NCBI GenBank assembly: GCA_900313545.1 | Contig: OMRS01000017.1 | Coordinates: forward strand, 1 to 9,155 | Reading direction: 5' to 3' | Origin: an uncultured Eubacteriales bacterium | GTDB taxonomy: Bacteria > Bacillota_A > Clostridia > Christensenellales > Aristaeellaceae | DNA: 9,155 nt | Shown here: in pieces, positions 6,157 through 9,155 of the stretch | Layout: each line of letters starts with the position of its first letter | Position numbering within the stretch: position 1 is the first letter of the stretch | Notes under the pieces: model-generated | Seen by the model: only the letters and a program-made list of their open reading frames with translations | What the model was told of the DNA's origin: nothing | Database searches by the model: none | Translations under genes and position numbers: made by a program

Positions 6157-7116
6157 ATGATCCTCAATACCGGGCAGAGGACGGATATCCCTGCCTTCTA
6201 TGCGGAGTGGCTTGCCGGCAGGCTGAGGGAAGGCTTCGTCTGCGTCCGCAATCCCTATCATCCGGACCAGGTCAGCCGGTACCGCCTGGATCCGTCCGTG
6301 GTGGATGCCATCGGCTTTTGTACAAAGAATCCCGCCCCGATGTTCCCGTATATGGACCTGCTGAAGGATTACGGCCAGTACTGGTATGTGAGCATCACGC
6401 CCTACGGACGGGACATTGAGCCGAATGTGCCCGACAAGCACCGCCTTCTTGACGATTTCAGAAGGCTTTCGGAGATGGTCGGGATTCATTGCGTCGGGTG
6501 GCGGTACGATCCGATCTTCATTTCGCAGCGGTACACCATGGACTATCATGTCCGCGCCTTTGAACAGATCGCATCCGCGCTGGACGGATATACGGAAACG
6601 GCGGTGATCAGTTTCATCGATCTGTATCCGAAGGTCAGGCGGAACTTTCCGGAGGCGCGGGAGGTCACGGGGGAGCAGCGCCTGGCGCTGGGCAGGGAGC
6701 TGGTCAGAATCGCGGGAGAGCACGCCATGACGCTCAGGCCCTGCGCCGAGGGCGACGAACTGGCCGCCTTCGGCGCCGACTGCGGCGGATGCATGCGCAT
6801 TGGCGACTATGAAAGGGCCATCGGCAGGCGGCTGAACGCGCCGAAGAGGAAAGGCGCGAGAGCGGAATGCGCATGCATCCTTTCCTGCGATATCGGCGCC
6901 TACAACACCTGCAGGCATCTGTGCAGATACTGCTACGCAAACGCGGAACCGGAGAAGGTGCTGGCGAAAAGCCGCCTGCACGATCCCGGATCGCCGTTCC
7001 TGATCGGAAATTATATGGAAGGCGACAAAATCCACGATGTTCCTCAAAAGTCATGGATCGACGACCAGACAAGCATGTCCTTTGATTTCCCCGCGGAAAA
7101 CCGGATGGACCCGTGA
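6157..7116 (+). CDS. DUF1848 family protein with C-terminal radical-SAM-like cysteine motif
   Basis: 319 aa, family of unknown function. The family N-terminus is clear: QRTDIPAFYAEW (7-18), RNPYHPDQVSRY (31-42) and CTKNPAPM (55-62), followed by ITPYGRDIEPNVP (80-92) and GWRYDPIF (114-121). The C-terminus is rich in cysteine: Cys209/Cys212 (CGGC), Cys238, Cys240 and Cys244, then CRHLCRYCYAN with Cys252, Cys256 and Cys259 in a CX3CX2C pattern like the 4Fe-4S site of radical SAM enzymes, which normally lies near the N-terminus. An iron-sulfur protein is inferred; the reaction is unknown. ATG 6157 fits family N-termini and has GGTGA upstream. It follows the GNAT gene by 112 bp, in which I see no convincing promoter or terminator, so it may be a third gene of the cca transcript. 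Its third codon positions look more AT-rich than those of cca. Confidence 0.93.
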   Translation: MILNTGQRTDIPAFYAEWLAGRLREGFVCVRNPYHPDQVSRYRLDPSVVDAIGFCTKNPAPMFPYMDLLKDYGQYWYVSITPYGRDIEPNVPDKHRLLDDFRRLSEMVGIHCVGWRYDPIFISQRYTMDYHVRAFEQIASALDGYTETAVISFIDLYPKVRRNFPEAREVTGEQRLALGRELVRIAGEHAMTLRPCAEGDELAAFGADCGGCMRIGDYERAIGRRLNAPKRKGARAECACILSCDIGAYNTCRHLCRYCYANAEPEKVLAKSRLHDPGSPFLIGNYMEGDKIHDVPQKSWIDDQTSMSFDFPAENRMDP

Positions 7117-7224
7117 ACCGGACGGAGCATCCCGGCAGGGCGTGAAGCCCCGGTGCGCCGGCCGGGAGCGCCGGCACTCTGCGGGGCGGAGGGGACCGCA
7201 TGCGGCGGCAATGCCGCCACCTTG

Positions 7225-7259
7225 AAAACAGGCACTGCGCGGCAGATGCCTGTTTTTTT
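7225..7259 (+). terminator. Rho-independent terminator after the DUF1848 gene
   Basis: AAAACAGGCA (7225-7234) pairs with TGCCTGTTTT (7247-7256), extendable by CTG/CAG across a bulged A, with the T-run continuing to 7259. It likely ends the cca-GNAT-DUF1848 transcript. The A-run on the left arm could let it work weakly in the opposite direction. Confidence 0.88.
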
Positions 7260-7356
7260 CGTGATCACCGTCAAGGCGGGGCGAACCGGAGGGTGCAGGG
7301 AAGGCCGCTTGGAGGGGGCAGGTGTGCCCGCTGCAAAGCGCGCCTGAGGACGGGAC

Positions 7357-7398
7357 AAAAAAAGCGGCGGCGCCGGGATGTCAGTCTCAGCGCCGCCG
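7357..7398 (-). terminator. Rho-independent terminator downstream of the cysK relic
   Basis: On the minus strand CGGCGGCGC (7398-7390) pairs with GCGCCGCCG (7373-7365) around a 16-nt loop, followed after one C by seven T (7363-7357). It sits about 60 bp past the stop of the cysteine synthase relic and has stayed intact while the gene decayed. Confidence 0.83.
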
Positions 7399-7458
7399 GG
7401 GTCTGTCTCCCGTGTCTTTTTTGCCTGCCCGGGACAGAAGCGGATGACGCCTTCCGCC

Positions 7459-8239
7459 TCAGTCATAGAGGCCTTTGCTGAAATACCGGTCCGTGAAATC
7501 CGTGACAAGGGTTCCCCCCGCGCCGCGGTCCACCTGCCTGCACACGGAAGCCGGCGCGGCGCAGGAGAAGGATCCCGCAAGGATGCCCTCCCTCAAGGCC
7601 GGAAGCCCTGTGTTTTCAAAAGCCCCCCTGCCGGTCACCCTGATCACCTGGTCCACGGGACGCATATCCCCCCTGTCCGCGATGAAATCGCTGCCGATGC
7701 CCCCAGTGTCGCAATCTCCGCGCTCACCGCCGCCCATGGTGGAGCCGGCAGGATCCGCCGGCACGCCCTGAACGCAGGGCTTTTTCTCCCTGATGCCGCA
7801 TGGCGCCGCAGAGCGCGCCGGCCGCAAAGCATGCAGATCTCCCGCCCGGATCTCCCGTCCGGTTGTCTCATCATGCGCCTGCGGGCTGGCCATGCTGTGA
7901 AACCGCTCCGGAGAGATCGCGCCGGGAATGGCCGGGCGCGGTTCGCCGGCCTTTTTTCCGCGCCAGGCATGCCGTCCTCCCCGGGCGTATTGACGGTTTC
8001 AGCGCCCGGGGAGCGCATCAGGGTCTGCTTTTCCCGGGAGAACCTGGCGGGCACCGCAAAGATGACGCGGTATCCCCGGTTCAGGGCCGCGAAAGCAATC
8101 CCCAGGCCGGTGCGGTCCTTCACGGAACCGCCGGGATTCCGGAGCCCGGGCCTGGCAAAGACACGGGCATCTTCCGGAAAACCCGGATGGGACAGACGGA
8201 CCGGCAGTCATGCTGCCCGTCCGGGATAAATGACATCAT
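7459..8239 (-). pseudogene. Decayed cysteine synthase (cysK-type, O-acetylserine sulfhydrylase)
   Basis: Relic of a PLP-dependent cysteine synthase, read from fragments in different frames. From a likely ATG at 8239-8234: LPVRLSH near 8206-8186 (intact: NTPLVRL), then DARVFARPGLRNPGGSVKDR ending at 8112, which contains the PLP-lysine motif. KDR runs straight into TGLGIAFAALNRGYRVIF; intact enzymes have about 25-30 residues between, ending in the substrate loop TSGN. SREKQTLMRSPGAE and TPGEDGMPGAE follow. The frame then shifts at a run of six A (7957-7952) and continues IPGAISPERFHSMASPQAH and TTGREI. Near 7830-7798 FAAGALCGAM in a further frame replaces the GTGGT phosphate loop. The last frame gives VPADPAGS, GGIGSDFI, PVDQVIRV, EGILAG, SFSCAAP (normally SSGAA) and RYFSKGLYD before TGA 7459. 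About 780 bp remain of about 920. Loss of both PLP-binding loops and several frame breaks argue strongly against function. Confidence 0.87.
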
Positions 8240-8386
8240 CAGGGGGCTTTCAGGGACGGCGCGGCTGCGGAGGCTGGAATCCCCCCGGGGAACACATGCC
8301 GGCAGTTTATTGTCAAAAATGCTCCATAACACACTCAAAAATTTGTGTATGTAGATGCACGGATTTGGATTTCTATGTGAAATATG

Positions 8387-8426
8387 CACTTGAACCGTCA
8401 CTTCACATGTGCTAAACTCTCAAGTG
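8387..8426. repeat. Inverted repeat with central palindrome over the esterase promoter
   Basis: CACTTGA (8387-8393) and TCAAGTG (8420-8426) are 7-bp inverted copies about 26 bp apart. The 8-bp palindrome CACATGTG (8404-8411) lies almost exactly at their centre. The arms and centre overlap the -35, spacer and the bases just past the -10 of the candidate promoter, so this could be an operator. Short repeats in AT-rich DNA can also arise by chance. Confidence 0.45.
8390..8418 (+). promoter_or_regulatory. Candidate promoter of the carboxylesterase gene
   Basis: TTGAAC (8390-8395), a 17-bp spacer, then TAAACT (8413-8418) preceded by TGC, an extended -10. Each hexamer matches consensus at four of six positions. 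It would give a leader of about 155 nt. TATAAA at 8444-8449 is an alternative -10 but lacks a good -35. Confidence 0.5.
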
Positions 8427-8509
8427 ATTCAATAGTTCTGTCATATAAATATTTCTGAACACATTGTAATCGCCCCCCCTGGCTCGCCCCAAACGCATCC
8501 CGATCCATA

Positions 8510-8521
8510 TGCAGATCTGCA
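8510..8521. repeat. 12-bp perfect palindrome in the esterase leader
   Basis: TGCAGATCTGCA is fully self-complementary and lies about 60 bp before the esterase start. It could be a protein-binding site or a small hairpin; nothing in the sequence decides. Confidence 0.5.
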
Positions 8522-8565
8522 GGGGCAGGGAATCCGCGCCGGAAGGCCGAACCATGAACGGAGAG

Positions 8566-8571
8566 AAAGGA
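8566..8571 (+). promoter_or_regulatory. Ribosome binding site of the carboxylesterase gene
   Basis: AAAGGA, nine bases before the ATG at 8581. An in-frame ATG at 8554 with GGAAGG eight bases upstream is a possible alternative start that would add nine residues (MNGEKGSRG). Confidence 0.6.
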
Positions 8572-8580
8572 AGTCGAGGA

Positions 8581-9155
8581 ATGAAAAGAGAATTCAAGAA
8601 CCTGCTCGTTTTCGAGCCGTACAGCAGCCTGAACAGCGAAATCACGGGCGACTACGACAAAGCCCATGCCGTCAAGTGCGTGAACGGCACCTTCGTGGGA
8701 ACCGAGGACAACGGGATCGCGTCGTGGAAGGGCATCCCCTACGCGAAGCCGCCGGTGGGCGGGCGCCGCTTCAAGGCGCCGGAGTACGTGGACGCGAGCG
8801 ACCGGGTCTTTGAGGCCAGGTACTACGGGAAAGGCGCCTTCGGCTCACTTGGCTATGCCGACTGCATCCAGCAGGTGGAATCCGAGGACTGCCTCTACCT
8901 GAACGTCTGGGTCAACACCGACGACAAGACCGAGAAGAAGCCGGTCATGGTCTGGATCCACGGCGGAGCGTATGTCGTGGGCTCGGGCTCGCAGGTCTCC
9001 TACAGCGGAGGCAATCTCCTTCAGGCGCAGACGGACATCGTTTTTGTGAACATCAACTACCGCCTGAACATGTACGGCTTCATGGAGCTCTCCTCGGTGC
9101 CCGGCGGCGAAAACTTCAAGACGGCGCCCTGCAACGGCCTGCTCGACCAGGCCAT
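8581..9155 (+). CDS. Carboxylesterase type B (alpha/beta hydrolase), 5' part only
   Basis: Partial gene, cut by the window edge after 191 codons; intact members usually have about 450-550 residues. Family marks in order: WKGIPYAKPPVGGRRFKAPE at 49-68; EDCLYLNVW at 102-110, the type-B carboxylesterase signature; VMVWIHGGAYVVGSGS at 122-137, whose HGGA supplies the oxyanion hole; TDIVFVNINYRLNMYGFM at 151-168; and NGLLDQA at 185-191, which precedes the nucleophile elbow. The catalytic Ser (GESAGG-type motif), acid and His lie beyond the window, so activity cannot be confirmed. No signal peptide is visible, so a cytoplasmic enzyme cleaving ester bonds of unknown natural substrates is likely. The upstream promoter region looks dedicated to this gene. 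Confidence 0.95.
   Translation, partial: MKREFKNLLVFEPYSSLNSEITGDYDKAHAVKCVNGTFVGTEDNGIASWKGIPYAKPPVGGRRFKAPEYVDASDRVFEARYYGKGAFGSLGYADCIQQVESEDCLYLNVWVNTDDKTEKKPVMVWIHGGAYVVGSGSQVSYSGGNLLQAQTDIVFVNINYRLNMYGFMELSSVPGGENFKTAPCNGLLDQA

Larger units (their letters stand above)
7117..7458. other. Gap between the DUF1848 gene and the cysK relic: two opposed terminators
   Basis: 342 bp with no supported gene. It contains a GC hairpin (GCCGGC at 7157-7162 and 7170-7175), a second small hairpin (GGCGGC-AAT-GCCGCC near 7203-7217), the plus-strand terminator at 7225-7259, an unstructured-looking stretch to about 7356, and the minus-strand terminator at 7357-7398. T-runs at 7251-7259 and 7417-7422 are the only AT-rich patches. 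Open frames here are GC-rich and show no family resemblance. Confidence 0.7.
8240..8580. other. AT-rich intergenic region upstream of the carboxylesterase gene
   Basis: 341 bp without a supported gene. The stretch from about 8300 to 8470 is much more AT-rich than the rest of the window and holds a candidate promoter (8390-8418), a second -10-like TATAAA (8444-8449) and an inverted repeat (8387-8426). Then come a run of seven C (8473-8479), a 12-bp palindrome (8510-8521) and the ribosome binding site of the esterase gene. The short minus-strand frames here resemble nothing I know. Confidence 0.7.

Noticed and set aside
7952..7957. Programmed frameshifting at the A-run in the cysK relic
   Set aside because: A slippery run alone cannot rescue the gene: both PLP phosphate-loop regions are missing and further frame changes are needed downstream.
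7378..8229. 283-aa plus-strand open frame over the cysK relic
   Set aside because: Rich in Arg, Pro, Ala and Gly with no recognisable motif. The opposite strand carries an ordered series of cysteine synthase motifs in broken frames, and GC-rich pseudogenes commonly leave long spurious frames on the other strand.
8473..8479. Run of seven C as a phase-variation tract
   Set aside because: It lies about 100 bp before the start codon and between neither promoter hexamers nor coding sequence; seven bases is too short to call.
7117..8580. Mobile element or CRISPR-like structure in the accessory-looking zone
   Set aside because: No terminal inverted repeats, target-site duplications, transposase or integrase motifs, or regularly spaced repeats were seen; gene decay explains the region.

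Overview
The window is GC-rich DNA, apparently from a high-GC member of the Clostridia (Bacillota). The grounds are the strong AGGAGG-type ribosome binding sites, sigma-A-like promoters, the families present (PTPS-related/YfhO-like membrane protein, Bax inhibitor-1 family, DUF1848, HD-domain CCA-adding enzyme) and short overlapping transcription units. Genus cannot be assigned by reading alone. I see no tRNA, rRNA, CRISPR array, IS element or phage gene.

Left part (1-4144). A large GT-C-type polytopic membrane protein gene runs rightward and ends at a perfect 13-bp hairpin terminator. A two-gene leftward operon converges on it: a Bax inhibitor-1 family membrane protein followed 5 bp later by glutamate racemase (murI, GTG start), closed by its own terminator. 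The operon starts from a near-consensus promoter (TTGACA, 16 bp, TGC-TATGAT) in the 74-bp divergent gap before cca.

Middle (4145-7260). Three rightward genes follow: the tRNA CCA-adding enzyme (cca), a GNAT acetyltransferase that starts inside the end of cca, and, after a 112-bp gap, a DUF1848 protein with a C-terminal radical-SAM-like CX3CX2C motif. A strong terminator follows the DUF1848 gene. Cell-wall precursor synthesis (murI), tRNA maturation (cca) and envelope functions make this mostly a housekeeping stretch.

Right part (7260-9155). This is the unusual zone. It holds a decayed cysteine synthase (cysK-type) gene on the minus strand, recognisable from its N-terminal motif through NPGGSVKDR to its C-terminal RYFSKGLYD. 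It has lost both phosphate-loop regions and carries several frame breaks, but still has an intact-looking terminator. Next comes an AT-rich intergenic region with a candidate promoter and inverted repeats. Last is the 5' part of a type-B carboxylesterase gene, cut by the window edge.

I did not find a convincing new multi-gene system. The most interesting points are the cysK relic and how it decayed, the DUF1848 protein's cysteine-rich C-terminus, and the BI-1/murI coupling.
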